Assembly: GCA_963924555.1 (NCBI GenBank) | Contig: OZ004588.1 | Span: forward strand, 2,728,001-2,792,000 | DNA length: 64,000 nt | Origin: Crambe crambe | Taxonomy: Eukaryota; Porifera; Demospongiae; Poecilosclerida; Crambeidae | Direction of reading: 5' to 3' | Part shown: positions 21,588 to 34,726 of the stretch, piece by piece | Position numbering within the stretch: position 1 is the first letter of the stretch | Layout of the letters: each line of letters starts with the position of its first letter | The notes under the pieces: generated by a model | Databases searched by the model: none | Told to the model about the DNA's origin: nothing | Seen by the model: the letters and a program-made list of their open reading frames with translations, nothing else | Made by a program: the position numbers and the translations under genes

Positions 21588-21653
21588 AATTATTATATTA
21601 TTCTCAGTGCAATTTTTTATGCTCTTACGTACATGTTGTCAATAATATCTCTT

Positions 21654-21665
21654 TGCGCATGCGCA
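21654..21665. promoter_or_regulatory. NRF1-like palindrome at the head of unit 1
   Basis: TGCGCATGCGCA is a perfect match to the known NRF1 (NRF-1/ewg/P3A2 family) recognition palindrome. It is followed by TTGCAAAGTGG, and about 115 bp later by a donor-like TGTTCG|GTAAGT near 21780. The same arrangement recurs at 31933, 43759 and (with one change) 55684. I interpret it as a TATA-less promoter and 5' exon. Confidence 0.55.
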
Positions 21666-24600
21666 TTTTGATTGCAAAGTGGCATGGTGTGCATTATTTT
21701 GAATCTATCTTCAGTTAACGCATTTTGCAATTTGTGTGAGTAAGAAAGTTAGTGTACCTGCCGTTGAACTGACATTGTTCGGTAAGTAAATAATAGCTTC
21801 AAAATCATCCAGTGATCTACCTACCATAGAGCAGGTTTCCTGCATTCTCTCTCGTTTCCTGCAAGGGTGTAAAGAGAGCAGCAAAAAGACTAGGGCATTA
21901 TTAAATTATCCTCGCCCTGTGCTGGCACTAACCACAGCAGTTCTATGTCACTGATTGAGTCCTTTCTCCCTTGATAGATTGGAACCTACCCCTAGATGTC
22001 TCAACTCACTCCATTCCTTCCTCTCCTGATGAGACAGTCGTGAGTTAGTAGGAGTAGAGGAGCTGGAGAGAGATCTGAGATGACTAGTCAAGACTCACAT
22101 TACTGACAAACAGGTATATGCAGTACATTAAGGAAGGACTTTCTCTCTCCCAGTCTGATAAGTATATGCATGTCTTCTGATTGCCCCTCACTCCCTCTAT
22201 ATATTGTACCATTGCACTCACTGAGGGGGAGTTTGCACATCTGAGCACCTTATATGGCCCACCATTCATTCTGATTTTCTAATATACCACCAACTGTCCC
22301 TATCTTGGAGGGACAGTCCCTATTTGATTGCTGCTGTCTCACTTTTTCTTGGCTTTGTCCCTCTTTCTTCCGTGTGCAACTTTCTTATCAAATCAAAACA
22401 AGTTTTATGCAAAAAAAAAAACAACACTATTTGGAGAATGTGTCCCTATTTTTACTTTGAGGTTGGGATGTATGTTATAATGATAAAACCCTTTAACCAG
22501 TCTAATCGCCAGTGTGCATCCGGTTGTATTTACGCAATATACATGCTCATCACGCGGAATATATGGATACTAGGATACTAGGAAATTTTTATGACCTTGT
22601 ATCTCTGGATTCTGTCAACATAAATCAACAAGCAGTTTTAGGCTGGCACAGATGACGTTTAGTGTGAATTTGGTACACGTAGCTATTACCACTAGAGAGT
22701 TATCAAGCCATGTCTCAATTTCAAGTGTATTGTTGGATTATAGGGCCATTTTCTGTAAACAAGTTATTTCATTTTGATACCAGGTACATTCTATAGAGGA
22801 ATACTTACTGCATGCATAAATCCAACAATCATTTCTGTTCAAACATAATAACACAGTATAAATGACACCACATCTTTGCCACAAATAAATCACAATACAC
22901 ACTATAATGACTACAGTCTTGACAGCTTTGTTTCTTGAATTTCTACTTCAGTGCCTGCAGTGATCAATGACAAGTAAGTACATTAGAGTAAATGTGGCCC
23001 CTGCTACATTTGTGTCATAAGGGAGTGTGCAGTATACACATCCAGAGAATATGGAACAAATGTTAATTTTGGACCCAATGTCAAGCTTGCTATAACCGAG
23101 TAGCAGGAAATGTAAATTTTCACCCAGGACTGAAGACCTAAACCAGTAACTACTGGTATATTAAACTGCAATGCAAAACAGGGTCTGCAACATAGCCACA
23201 CCTTCTAACAGGGAAATAACTGGTGGCGTTCACTGTGAATAACACAGTAAACACACTTTCAAGGAACACTACATTCAGGTTTACAGTACCTTGCAACTTG
23301 CAAGCTCATAGGGAGTGAATGTGTATCAGATCCAACACAGAGAACAGTACTCTAAATATTGCCCATCACCCTACATATCAACCCTTATTTGAGCCAGATC
23401 AGTAATGAACAGTCTACCCTATCAAAGTAGACATGAAAATTATTTGAGACAGATGAAAAATTCTAACTTGAGAATGATTCTAACACTGCTATGATTACAT
23501 TAAACATACACTTATATATACAAACATGGGCCATTTATTGTAAAATGTAAGTATCAACCTAAAGTATGGACATACATGTTAGAATATATACTGACTATGT
23601 TTGTAGTAAGATAACTTCTGTTCATCTCTCTGAAGGGCCCATAAAAGCCATCTAAACTTCCATGACTCTCGACCACCATGGTTATTCTATGCTAAAAAGA
23701 GTTACTGTTTACTTACATAGCGGATGGTAAGGTAGAATAAGCCTATCACCATCTGTTGAGAACAAACCTACCACCTATAAGGTATCTAGTCTGATGAAAA
23801 GCCGAGCTCAAGAGATGTACCTCAGCGGCCATTTTCTCAAAAATTATGATGTCATCATGTAATATAAAAAGTATTGTAAATGTACGCTAGCTGGCGTATA
23901 GACTGTAACCACTTCAGCTGGCTTGTTGATGAGGTGTCTATCCAGAGAGGTATGGTCCCCATTTTGTTTTCTAGTATCAAGTCATATGGCAAATTTAAGT
24001 TTAGGCTGGGTAGCTTTGATTAGAGGTTTGAGGCAGGTGTAGCTATAATATTTATAGTGTGAACATAATATAATAGCCTTATACCATATGACATCTGATT
24101 CTTATCTTTCCAGCTCTGAGACTCTATTGTAGTTATAGTTTTAACATACACTAAAACAATGTGCTCTAATGTAGAGCCATCTTCCATTTAAAGATCAGGC
24201 ACAGCATTTTAAGCTTGTCATTTGCCGGCATTTTAAGCTTGTCATTTGCCAGCATTTTACCAGTTACACTAAAGCTAGCCATACCATCTGTGCTGATCTG
24301 ACATGATAATGATGCTTTAGACAATCCAAACTGAGGAATATGTGAAGAGCATGGACTACCTCTACATCAATATCTCTAAGCCAACCAACTCAAGTGAATG
24401 TGGCTGTTAATTATGATATCTGTCTGCATGGGGAGCATTATAGTACACATGGAACAGAAACTACTTAATCTCCCAAAGTTTTGTCATGCTGTACCTGTTA
24501 GCTCACTCAAATGTTGCCTAAGAACATATGTAATGTGATGTGCTTTATATAGAAATGATCCACACGCACTTTTGTGTAGGTGCCATAGTCCATTCAGAAA

Positions 24601-26093
24601 AGAGGACATCTGTTGCTCACACAGATTATGTACGTACGTACGTATGCATATGGAGGGTGTCACATGTTTGTCACATGCACACTATACTCAAGTTAGCTTT
24701 ACTGTGGTATGCAGAGAGAAGTAGCTACCACTGCACATTCGAAAAATGCTACCTTGGACTATCACATACTGCAGAGCATTGTTAGCCTGACAGCTGGGTT
24801 GGGTATGGGCAGACAATGTGGATGAGTACACATAACTCCTTGCTTGTCAAAGTCTACATACCTTGCAGATTTATGGAACCATCAAAGGTCCTTCCTCTGG
24901 ATTGAGTCTCAAAATGTATACATGTATTAACTGACAAACCAATGTTTAGTACATGTGGATCAAGAGTGATGACTAAGTGTTTGATTGGTTGCTAGCTTAC
25001 CCTAGCAACTTAGCTTGGTGATTGTGGGGTTTTAAGTAGTGGGTTGGACTTGTCAAGTATGTGCAACAGTTTCATCAGAGTTGCCAGGTAACAATTATGT
25101 TTATATTTAGCAATGTGTCCATGGACCTTACAGTGTACATCCTCTCCCCCTCCACCCCTACAAGTTATTCCTGTAAATTATCACTCGTTTACATACACTA
25201 CTCCATCAGTTAAAAATTCCGGCCAAGTTTCAAAGATCTGGAGTTGTGGGATATTCCCCTCCCCCCTCAACACAATATACATAATGTGTTGCATTTCCAT
25301 GAGATCACTGAAGCACTGATGTTTGTATGCATTGCAGATAGAGCTGTTTTTTATGAACACTTCTCCTCCACACTTCTTTTTTTTTCTTTTTCATTGTTCT
25401 AACTAATCACTGTATGTTGTGTGTGCAATTACAGAATGAGATGATGAAGTCCTCAAGGAAGAAGAACAGTCGTAATCGTCCCCAAACTCTTACAGGTAAC
25501 CATCAATCCCTTTCATATTTGTCTGTTTGATTCAAGCAGCCCCCACTTGGTCACTTTCCTTTCAAATGTGATTTCCTTTTGGTGTGATTTTGAATTGATA
25601 TTGAATTTATGGCCCTATTCTGTACTTATGACTTTCTAATGTTGAGACCCTTTACCCAGCTAATGTGTATTGAGTGAACTTGACTTTTATATGTTGAGGC
25701 TCCAGAGAGGTTTTAGCATTTTCAATCGATATCTTCTGTTTAACAATGGCTTCCTTTCTAATATCCGGTATTAATCCTGTATTTTTAACTGTATTTTCGG
25801 AGAGTGTGCTCTAATATGAATCCATGCATCATCCAGGCAGCCTTAAACCCAGGGTAGTTTAAAAAGTGCTGAAGTCACAGGAATGTACTGTGATTATTTA
25901 GTGTGGTGATAAGAAAACTCGTATTTATAATTATTGTGTAACTTGTATAAGAGGATTTATGGAACCATCAAAGCAGGTTTTGCAGGATAGAAGGATTTGA
26001 CACTTTGTTTAGCACGGCATATTGAACCAAAGACACTTGACAAGTCCAGCCCACTACTTCACCTCAGCACTCAGCTGAAAGGGAGGATTATCA

Positions 26094-26682
26094 CATAAAA
26101 AATAAAATTTTTAAAACGTCCATATCTTCATTATACTACCCCCTTTATAAGCTTGATTTAGGTCTCAAAAGAGAGCTCTCTTTGAATGGTGTACTTAGTT
26201 ACAACTTTACCCCCTCCCCCCCCCCCCCCCAAATATGGAATACCTGACATGACCTCAGTATTTAAATTTTTTTCAAATTACCACATACTTAGGAGGCCTT
26301 TGATACTCCTATCATAGCTTCTATGGGCCTAGCTGCTTTGAATGAACGAAGGGATTGTAAATGTGAAAAAAGTGTCATTTCTTTACATCTACCTTCATAT
26401 GTTTGGAACTATGCTCCCCCCCCCCCCCCCCCCCTTGAAATCCTTCAAAGCAGCTAGGCCCATAGAAGCTATGATAGGAGTATCGAAGGCCTCCTAAGTA
26501 TGCAAGTATTTTATAACCACTGAGGTCATATCAGGTTTTCCAGATGTGGGGGGTGTAAAGTTGTATCTAAGTACACCATTGGAAAGCTCTCAAGGAGAGC
26601 TCTCTTTTGAGACCTAAATCAAGCTTATAGGGGGTAGCATAATGAAAAGATATGGACATTTAAAAATTTTTATTTTTTATGG
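26094..26682. mobile_element. Foldback element with ~240-bp inverted arms
   Basis: The left arm 26094-26340 and right arm 26446-26682 are near-perfect reverse complements. For example, ATAGCTTCTATGGGCCTAGC pairs with GCTAGGCCCATAGAAGCTAT, and GACCTAAATCAAGCTTATA pairs with the left-arm TATAAGCTTGATTTAGGTC. A C-run interrupts each arm or the loop (26217-26230 and 26416-26434). The 105-bp loop has no ORF. It is a large palindromic non-autonomous element inserted in array unit 1 only. Confidence 0.85.
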
Positions 26683-27537
26683 TATAGTCTACCCAATAGG
26701 CTGCATGATGTAATTAGTCTATACAGAACTAAGTAGTAAGAGTTTTTCACAGAACGTGCAGTTGTGCCTAGAACCAGCGACCTTTAAAAAAGGAGTGTCT
26801 TATGGTACAACACCAGATAAGGGGTTGATCCTGTGGGTAAATCCAATTGTGTATAGACAGTAATTCTGTGCAAGTACTCAGAGTACTTATGTTCTATACA
26901 ACATAAAGTAATACATGTATTTTCCTTTCACTAATTATTCAGCCAAACAATTAACTGATTTAACTCTCAATGGGCCTGGTCCCTGCCACTTTATCTTCCC
27001 AAAACTTATATTTTCACACAACCATTACCTAGAAGAGTAAATGTTAGGCCAAAATAATTAATTGCGAATTTGATCTACCTTCTTCATCATTTAAGGTTAC
27101 AATCGTATCTCAAGTAGGAACAATATCAGTTTGGCTAAATTTAGTACCTGTTGATAATAGTTTCCTTAAGGTGTGTGCTTGCAGACCCACATCATCTGTA
27201 GGTGCCTGATTATAGCACATCAAATCACCTGTAGGTGTCTGATTGATATGTCCAAATAAGTGCCAGTTGCTCACACAGGCTACATACAATGGTGGGCATT
27301 ATTTGTGAAGCGCCTCATGTCCAACCTATACTTGTAATATTGAGACTCTTTACCCACTATAGAAATAGACTTGGATAATGACTTTTACTCAGTGCTCAAT
27401 TGTTGTTCTGACTGAGTCTATCTAATACCGGTTGCCTGTGGAGAGCTTAGTTGCTGCCAAGTTTGCCAGTGTTTAATTTGTCAACAATTTAAGTTGGTCA
27501 GCATTTTGTAGGACTAGAGCAGTTGAGCCACCAGCTC

Positions 27538-27960
27538 TATGTATGGACAAGTGGTACCATTGTACAAGCTGTGGACTCCTCAAGCCCTCGAGTGTTCCAT
27601 AAGGCCTGGTAGCACTTAAAGGCCTTCAGTTAGAAGTACTTTTGGCTCTCTTTCTGTGGCATAATGTAATTGGTCTATTCTGAACTGGTGAAATTACTTT
27701 TCCACAGCTGATTGCTCCAACCACATCATAATGAAGGGGGAGACCCCTAAATTAGTGTTGTGTGTACTAACTGATCCTGTTATGTGTTTCATTATGCACA
27801 CTATCACATGTTAATTTCCTCTGGATACCACATATGTACATGCATGCACATCCACTGGCTTGCAATAACATACCATGTGCATTATAAACTAATTTCTTAT
27901 GATCCAGGGACTGATTTTTTGGTTGGGTTGTACTATGTCTAGTATTGGACTTTAGACTGA
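27538..27960. repeat. Highly conserved ~420-bp block, copy 1 of 4
   Basis: The block contains CAGGTGGTACCAT-like sequence, CTGGCTCTGTTCCTCTGACA, CTGATTGCTCCAACCACATC, GTGTACTAACTGATCCTGTT and CTCTGGATACCACATATGTA. Other copies are at 41578-41990, 50850-51200 and 56578-57000, with a partial one near 39900-40100. It is the best-conserved non-coding sequence in the array. A possible acceptor TTTCCACAG precedes CTGATTGCTCC, but the frame that follows closes after about 15 codons. Confidence 0.7.
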
Positions 27961-30677
27961 AGTCCAGGCACCATCCTGTTGTTACATAATAATGCCCCAG
28001 GAGAAGAAGTGTATGTCCCTATACTGTGTGTGTGTGTGTGTGTGTGTGTTTATGTTATGGTGCAAATTACTGTCGATTTTCTTTCACATAATTATGTTTT
28101 ATAATATTGAAAAGGAATTTTAACTACCTTCTCTTCTCATATATACACTCGTGACTTTCTAATGTTGAGACCCTTTACCCATATCCAGAGAGGTTGTCAT
28201 AGTACTTTCAGTCGATATGAGCATTCACTTTCTGTTTCAATATGAATCCCTTTCTATTCTCCTGTATCAAACCATATTAATTGAGCTTAGCCTAGGAGGG
28301 TGTGCGTAGTCTGAGCATGTTTAAAATAAGTACCTGCCATTGAATCAGTGATAGCTTTCAATTGGTAAAGGTCATCCATTGATCCACCCATCTTGGATGT
28401 GTTTTCTTGTAGTTGAAGTGTGTATGATGATAATTATTATGATAGTACATTTAACTAGGATGCATACCTATAACTTACCTGTTAATATCAACTGTCAGTC
28501 ATGAATCACAAAATCAGTCTGTTTCGGCTCCCATTTAAATTGATAATTGATTATAGATCTATTCAGCTCTTTATGCATGTGTGAAAGTTTCATTCCAGAC
28601 AGATCCTGTTATTCCATAGAGCTGAAATAACTGAATGATATCTTATAAGTAACTTTTTTATGCTCTGCAGTTTTCCATTCACAATCAGCAGTAAAATTGT
28701 ATAGAACCTTCCTCAATTGATGTGTGTTAGTGAAGTGGAAGTGGTTAGAATCTCTATGTCAAAAAATTTCAAAGCATCTGGGGGTCAGAGATAATGTCTG
28801 AGATCCCCCTCCCCTCAACACAATATGTACACATAATGTGTTGATGCTATCACTTGTAATATAATATGTTTTTGGCCAAACACACCCTCACCTCCCACAT
28901 TTTTTTATCTTTTGCATTGCAATCACAGAATGAGATAAAGGAAGAGGAGCAGTTGTAATCATCCCTCTAAGAGACCAAACCATCAATCCTTTTCACCTTA
29001 TACTTGTACTGTGTAATAGTTTCTTTAAAGTCAATTGGATCCCATTGCATCTTGTGGCAAAAATGATGTGTAAAAGCAGCCCTTACTTAATTACTTTCCT
29101 TTCACATGTGATTTCCTTTTTGATGTGATTTTTTAGAGCATTGTTATTGTATTTCTATCACCTTCTCCTCCTCAAGCCTCTTTGTGCTTGTATGTACTAG
29201 CATGTGGAATCATGCATTGCTCTTATCCTGCTTCCCTTTTAGAAAGTGCCTTTTGTATTGCTCTATCCATGCTGTCCTATATTCAGGTTCAATACATTTT
29301 CTAGTAACTCTTTCATATCCACCAACATCATCCACCATCTCGTTGTCACATAACATTAAGTTAACAGGAGAATGCACTATGTGTGTATTCTACTGCATTG
29401 TTTAGTTGTCCAAATGTCACAATATCAGTTTGGCTAAATTGTAGCCTTAAGGGTGTTTGCAATAGCAACGCCCGTGCTTCTATTTCTAGAGTTTGAAAAG
29501 GTTGTCCTGCACTTATACTGCAGCTAGTCAGATAATTTTATAGTCTTATCTTCAGATAGGATCAATCTACACACTATGTATTAGTTATTAAGAGGGGGTG
29601 GGGCATGGTGTGGCTAAAATACCTTAAACCATAAAATTTTGATTACCTCGTACATCTCAGGAACCACTGGTTGGAATCAGCTAATTTTTTGCATGCAGCT
29701 TTCATAAGCCAAGGTGACCAATGTAACAGTTAGTTTTTTTCTATATCTAGCTTAGACTTTTCAAATCACAAGGTCCGGCATGAAAAAATAAGAATAAACA
29801 AAAAATTAATATTGAAATTCAGAAAAACTCAATGTTATGTTGTAGAATATAGATAGAAGGTATCTGAGAGAAAAAAATTATCCAAGTAAGTCCAACAGTT
29901 CCTGAGAATTACAGGCATTAGCAAAGTTGTTCATAGCACCCACGAAAATTAGGCAATATTTAAAATTTTTGGTGTGTGTGGTAGTGACATGGTACTCTAT
30001 AACTAGGATATTTTGCTTATTGCTGCTCTAAACAGCTCTGGAGTTATACTCCCCTAGCAACCATGTGTGGGCGGAGGGTTGTCAGAACCTTAAGGTGTGT
30101 TTGTGCAGACCCAAAATCCGAAGTACTGTCCTGGCTCTGTTCCTCTGGCATAATCAGGGGTGTATAAGGGAGGGCAAGCCTGGGGTATAGAAAAAAGAAG
30201 GGGGTGGGGGCAAACGAAAAGTGGATCTGCATGTGGTATAGGTGACCGAGTGGCTACGAGGGGTGTGTGCCCCCTCCTGTGCAGACCATAAAAAAAAATT
30301 TATTTTTGGTGGTTGTACTATGTCTAGTATTGGACTTTAGACTGAAGTAAAGGGTCCCTATGGGTATGTCAACCATGTGGTCCCATACTATCACATTTGT
30401 ACACATTAATACAACATCTTATATAAAAGTAGCACCCTATGCTGGTGGAAACTATTTTGTCCTGCACTTACTGGGTATGTATTGTTTGATTCTTTATTCA
30501 TTACTGATGCAGTCACCTAAATCCAATGTCCTATACAACAGTTCCATTGCACAGAGAATGCCTTTGAAGTGGTTACAGGACAAACATGTCTAGAAATAAA
30601 TGACTCCCATGATAGTACCTGACACTCTGTAGTGGTATAATGTACATGTGTGGTATTCCCCTCTGTTTTCTTTACAG

Positions 30678-31180
30678 ATGCTTCAGCTAAAGGAAAACTG
30701 AAACATTTTCAACTTGGTTGCTGCTGATTTTGTTGACTCTACCTCCTCTCCCCTCCTCCCTCAGAGATTACCTCCTCAATAAAAGGGTCCAGCTGGTCCT
30801 TACTGAAGAGCACTTGCACCCATGGATTCTGGATCAACTAAAGGTACGTACATGGGGACTATTTAGAGTTATTCATGTGCAGAAAGGTTTTACGTAATTT
30901 GGACCCTTCTATATCAATGTTGTGGTTAATGAGCCTTCGATGTGTGAGATAATCCCCACTCGCTTATATACCTCAGCCTGTTTCAATTCCAGTGTCCTCC
31001 CTCACACCTCCCAATCACTATGACTTGTAACTATAGGCTGTGAATTGATTAGTCAATAATGACCCTTTGACCTTTGCCCTTTCTAGGAGAGATGAGGGGT
31101 TGGTGTATCGTCACAAGAATCTGAAAATGACAAAGTCTCTCACTTATGGAGATTGTAACTCTACCAAGAACCAGTGGTGA
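30678..31180 (+). pseudogene. Unit 1 tail modules (MLQLKE / HLHPWILDQL / final exon)
   Basis: There are three exon-like pieces. At 30678 (after TTTACAG) the frame reads MLQLKEN then stops. At 30765-30843 (TCAG ... AAG|GTACGT) the segment reads VQLVLTEEHLHPWILDQLK in one frame after an early indel. At 31087-31180 (TTTCTAG) the frame reads DEGLVYRHKNLKMTKSL and stops after NQW. The homologous pieces at 54986-55510, 57309-57382 and 59758-60331 let the borders be placed. The frames do not join cleanly, so this copy looks decayed. Confidence 0.45.
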
Positions 31181-31608
31181 CTGATTAGCCACACCCATGT
31201 GGCAACACCCACTTATATTGTAGTGGGTGTTGTCTTTCATCTTTTATAGAATATATCCATTATTTTGTATGAGAGTTCAGTATCATTATTTGATGTGACC
31301 AGTTGATACTTCATTGTCAAATTAATACTACACAATATCTAATACACAAAAAGTTACAATAAAGTCAAAAATAGCACTCCAGCAAGTCCAATGCAGTTCA
31401 ATTTCAATGTGGCATGAATTCATCAGATGGTGTGGCAGAACAGATTGATTAGGCTGAATGTAAAAGGTCATCACCCTCAGTCGAATTGGATATCAGGTCA
31501 TGTAGAAGCTCTATAGTGTGATTCATGCAAAGTAACACTTTTATTGTCTGGAGATGATGATCTGATATAGCTATAGCACTTTTGAATGAACGAGCCAGAA
31601 TGATAATG

Positions 31609-31811
31609 CTGTAAGGTAAAGCGGGGCTATTTCGAACGGCGGGTAATTCCGTATTATTCAAATATTTCTGAAACTACTCAGGCTTTTGAGCTCAATGTTG
31701 GAGGATATAATCTACCATAATAGTAGAATATACCTTTCAAAATAGAGCTCATAAGCTCGAGGAGTTTTGAAAATATTTGACCCTACGGAATAGCCCCGCT
31801 TTACCTTACAG
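31609..31811. mobile_element. ~200-bp foldback MITE, copy 2
   Basis: The ends CTGTAAGGTAAAGCGGGGCT and AGCCCCGCTTTACCTTACAG are perfect reverse complements over 20 bases. It is a second copy of the palindrome nested at 18067-18271. It sits between the tail of unit 1 and the NRF1-like site of unit 2, in a position not occupied at the other unit junctions. Confidence 0.85.
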
Positions 31812-31932
31812 CAGCAGGTATTCCTTGATTCTATACCTCTCGTGTGGATCTTCCATTTATTATGCAGGAAGTATGTTATTTATGACTGTACAATTCAATA
31901 TACATGTAGCTATATTATTGCCAGGAGCAGTT

Positions 31933-31944
31933 TGCGCATGCGCA
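31933..31944. promoter_or_regulatory. NRF1-like palindrome at the head of unit 2
   Basis: A perfect TGCGCATGCGCA, followed by GGTTGCAAAGTGGCGGGCAT and, about 155 bp further, the donor-like CTTTGGATCG|GTAAGCAA near 32102. The G+C content and CpG density are higher than in the surroundings (31925-32050). Confidence 0.55.
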
Positions 31945-32632
31945 TTTTTTGCAACCGGTTGCAAAGTGGCGGGCATTATTTAGCGTAGTAGACTGCGGAG
32001 TTTTTCTGAGTGCCCGTAGTCAACCCAATTGAACGATCGCGTAGGGCAGTGCTGTGAATAAGAAAACTAGTCTTGAGTCTTTGTGTACCTGCCTTTGGAT
32101 CGGTAAGCAATGAAAACTCTTGCTTCAGTGATAGCAGATCCACCCATCATAGAGCCATAGATAATCTATGATGTAGGAGATTCACCTCCCCATCCCCTCT
32201 CAACACAATACACATAATTTGTTGCATTTTTGAGATCACTGAAGCACTGATGTTCGTATGGATTGTAGATAGAGCTGTTTTTTGACGAAAATACCTCTCA
32301 CCCCCTCCACTCTTCTTTTTTTTTTTCTTTTTCATTGTTCTAACTAATCACTGTATGTTGTGTATGCAATTACAGAATGAGATGATGGAAGTCCTCAAGG
32401 AAGAAGAACAGTCGTCATCGTCCCTCTAAAATACCAAACTCTTATAGGTAACCATCAATCCTTTTCATATTTGTCTGTTTGATCTTACTCGGTTACTTTC
32501 CTTTCACATGTGATTTCCTTTTGATGTGGTTTTGAGCATTTCTATTGTACTTCCCCTTCCCCCAAGCCTCTTTGTGATTGTATGTACTAGCATGTGTGTG
32601 GATTCATGTCCTCTATGTCCCTTCCCCTTTAG

Positions 32633-32729
32633 AATGTTGCTGGTGCTTTTTGTGTGACTGGCTCAATGTGCAAGCTGGGCAATAAGGTATTGATATGCCA
32701 CCTCTGTGCAGTGCATCCCAGTTTCATAG
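32633..32729 (+). pseudogene. Cys-rich exon-like module, decayed copy
   Basis: It is bordered by CCTTCCCCTTTAG and CATAG|GTACGT and followed by a 74-bp intron-like stretch ending TTTGTCCCTAG. In the frame used by the intact copy at 34627 it reads CCWCFLCDWL and stops after about 17 codons owing to a deletion. Confidence 0.4.
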
Positions 32730-34363
32730 GTACGTATAATCAGTACATCTTCTGATTGCCCCTCCCTCCCCCTATATATTGTATCATCTCACTTTGTCCC
32801 TAGAGTGGATAGTGCTAAGGGAGAGGTTATAGACCTGAACACCTCATGGCCCACCACTGTCACTTTAGATTAGATGGTGTGTTTTGACATTGACTGTTCT
32901 GTTTTTGACTTTCTAGTCTTGAGACCCTTTACCCATTTAATGTATTTGATATTGTAGTTGTTCTCTTGTAGTTGTTTATGACTTTGTCAATCTTTACCAA
33001 TTATTCCATTATTCAGCATAATGAACTTAGGTAGTTGAAGAGCCACATGTAAATCTGTGTATCATAATTATAACTTCTGATTGGTCTAATTGGTACATGT
33101 TCTAATTGCCCCTCCCTCCCCTACATATTCCGTGTGTCCCTAGCATGGAAGTGCTGATAGATGTCATGCCCACCACTATTCTGTACTTATGACTTTCTAA
33201 TGTGGACCCAACTAATGTGTATAGAGCGGCAGTACAGGAACTTGACTTTGAATGTTGAAGTGTCTCTCCAGAGAGGTTGTAGCATATAATTGTTTACTTT
33301 CTGTTTCGTAATGGCTCCCTCTCTATTGTCCTGTATCAAGCCAATATGTTTTTAAGCTGGAAATAACTTTATTTCGGGAGGGTGTGCTCTAATAGTCTGT
33401 GCATGTTTCAACTAGCCTTAAATCCAGGATTGTTGAAGTCACGGGAATGTAATTACTGTGCATTATTTAGAACCTTTAGCATTAGATGCTAGTATGTGTG
33501 TGCCCTAATATTATGCCCATCGATCCTTTTGTGCATAATATTGTGTTGTTTATTAGCAATGTGTGGATTCACTTTCCTTGAGTATCCTCTAAGATTGAAA
33601 GCAAGTACATTTGAACATTAGTTTATTCTTAAATTCTGTTTGCATTTTAGCAATTCTATCTCACAATTGTTACTTGGAAATTTCATTTAATGTATCACTT
33701 TCTTGAATATTTAATTTTGTGTTGCCAAAATCTACACAGAGTACACACTGTTACCTTATAATATGATGTGAGCTTATAATGAAGCTGTTTGCTTGTTGGG
33801 TGTGCATCATAATGTGAGATTTATAGAGCCCTTCAAGCATCAGACTGAGAGTCTTAAAATGACAATGTATTAACAGGATCAATACATGTATTAAGTTAAT
33901 TAATCAAGATCACCTCCCATCCATTCAAGCCAGTGTTGAAGGTACATGTTGAATGCACAACCAAAAGAATGGTGGTTGGTGACCAAGTGCTTTCAGAGGT
34001 TAGCGGGTCAGACTTATTAAGTGTGTGAGGACACATAATTCACCTTCACCACCAAAGACTAATTATGTATTTACTGTATACTGTACACACAGCTGGTCAC
34101 TAGATCCTAAGATAATTTCAAGTTTAAGAGCATCTGGTAGATCTGGGGTTGAAGATGATGTGGGAGATTCCCCCCCCCCCCCCCCCCCCCCCCCTCTCAA
34201 CACAATACACATAATGTGTTGCATCTCCATGAGATCACTGAAGCACTGATATTCATATTCATTGTAGATAGAGCAGTTTTTGACAAACACACACCCCACC
34301 CCCTCTACTCGATCTTCTTTCATTGTTCTAACTAATCACTGTATGTTGTATATGCAATTACAG

Positions 34364-34430
34364 AATGAGACGAAGTCTCAAGGAAGAGGAGCAGTCGTAA
34401 TTGTCCCTCTAAAATACCAAACTCTTACAG
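34364..34430 (+). CDS. Putative exon: basic-peptide module in an open path
   Basis: This copy is 67 bp with acceptor TGCAATTACAG and donor TTACAG|GTAACC. A small deletion shifts it to a frame reading NETKSQGRGAVVIVPLKYQT, which ends in phase 1 and matches the phase-1 start of the Cys-rich exon at 34627. It is therefore the only place where two consecutive internal modules can be joined in frame by eye. It may be a real exon of a recently remodelled gene or a coincidence among many copies. No function can be assigned. Confidence 0.25.
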
Positions 34431-34626
34431 GTAACCATCAATTCTTCTCATATTTGTCTATTTGATCTTACTCGGTTACTTTCCTTTCACATGTGATTTC
34501 CTTTTGATGTGGTTTTTGAGGATTGATATTGTATTTCAACCACCTTCCCCTCCCCCCAAGCCTCTTTGTGATTGTATGTACTAGCATGTGTGTGGATTCA
34601 TGTCCTCTATGTCCCTTCCCCTTTAG

Positions 34627-34726
34627 AATGTTGCTGGTGCTTTATGTGTGACTGGCTCAGGAGGAATGAATATGGCAAGCTGGACAATAAGGTGTTGATA
34701 TGGTGCAATCCATCACATTTTCATAG
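34627..34726 (+). CDS. Putative exon: Cys/Trp-rich module
   Basis: It is 100 bp, preceded by CTTCCCCTTTAG and followed by CATAG|GTATGT and a 63-bp intron-like stretch ending CGTCCCTAG. With a phase-1 start it reads CCWCFMCDWLRRNEYGKL, then DNKVLIWCNPSHFH, without a stop. The density of Cys, Trp and charged residues looks like real protein, possibly part of a small disulphide- or metal-binding fold. Decayed versions occur at 32633, near 29240, 45490, 47393, 49053, 50305 and 52583. The family is not recognised. Confidence 0.3.

Larger units (their letters stand above)
21600..31608 (+). repeat. Array unit 1 of the repeated locus
   Basis: This unit runs from the NRF1-like site to the tail module ending near 31180. 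It contains one complete basic-peptide module (25435-25495), one eroded copy (about 28929), the HEITEAL module near 25285, a long inverted repeat (26094-26682), the recurrent TTGCTCCAACCACATCATAA block (27538-27960), and the tail modules at 30678, 30765-30843 and 31087-31180. About 24285-25560 is closely matched by 45890-47260 in unit 3. No uninterrupted multi-exon coding path can be assembled. The stretch 22300-24280 contains only repeats of the monomer and AT-rich sequence. Confidence 0.55.

Noticed and set aside
24540..24785. 81-codon ORF shared with 46155-46403
   Set aside because: Lies in a large recent duplication; the shared peptide shifts frame between copies and stops differ, so duplication alone accounts for it.
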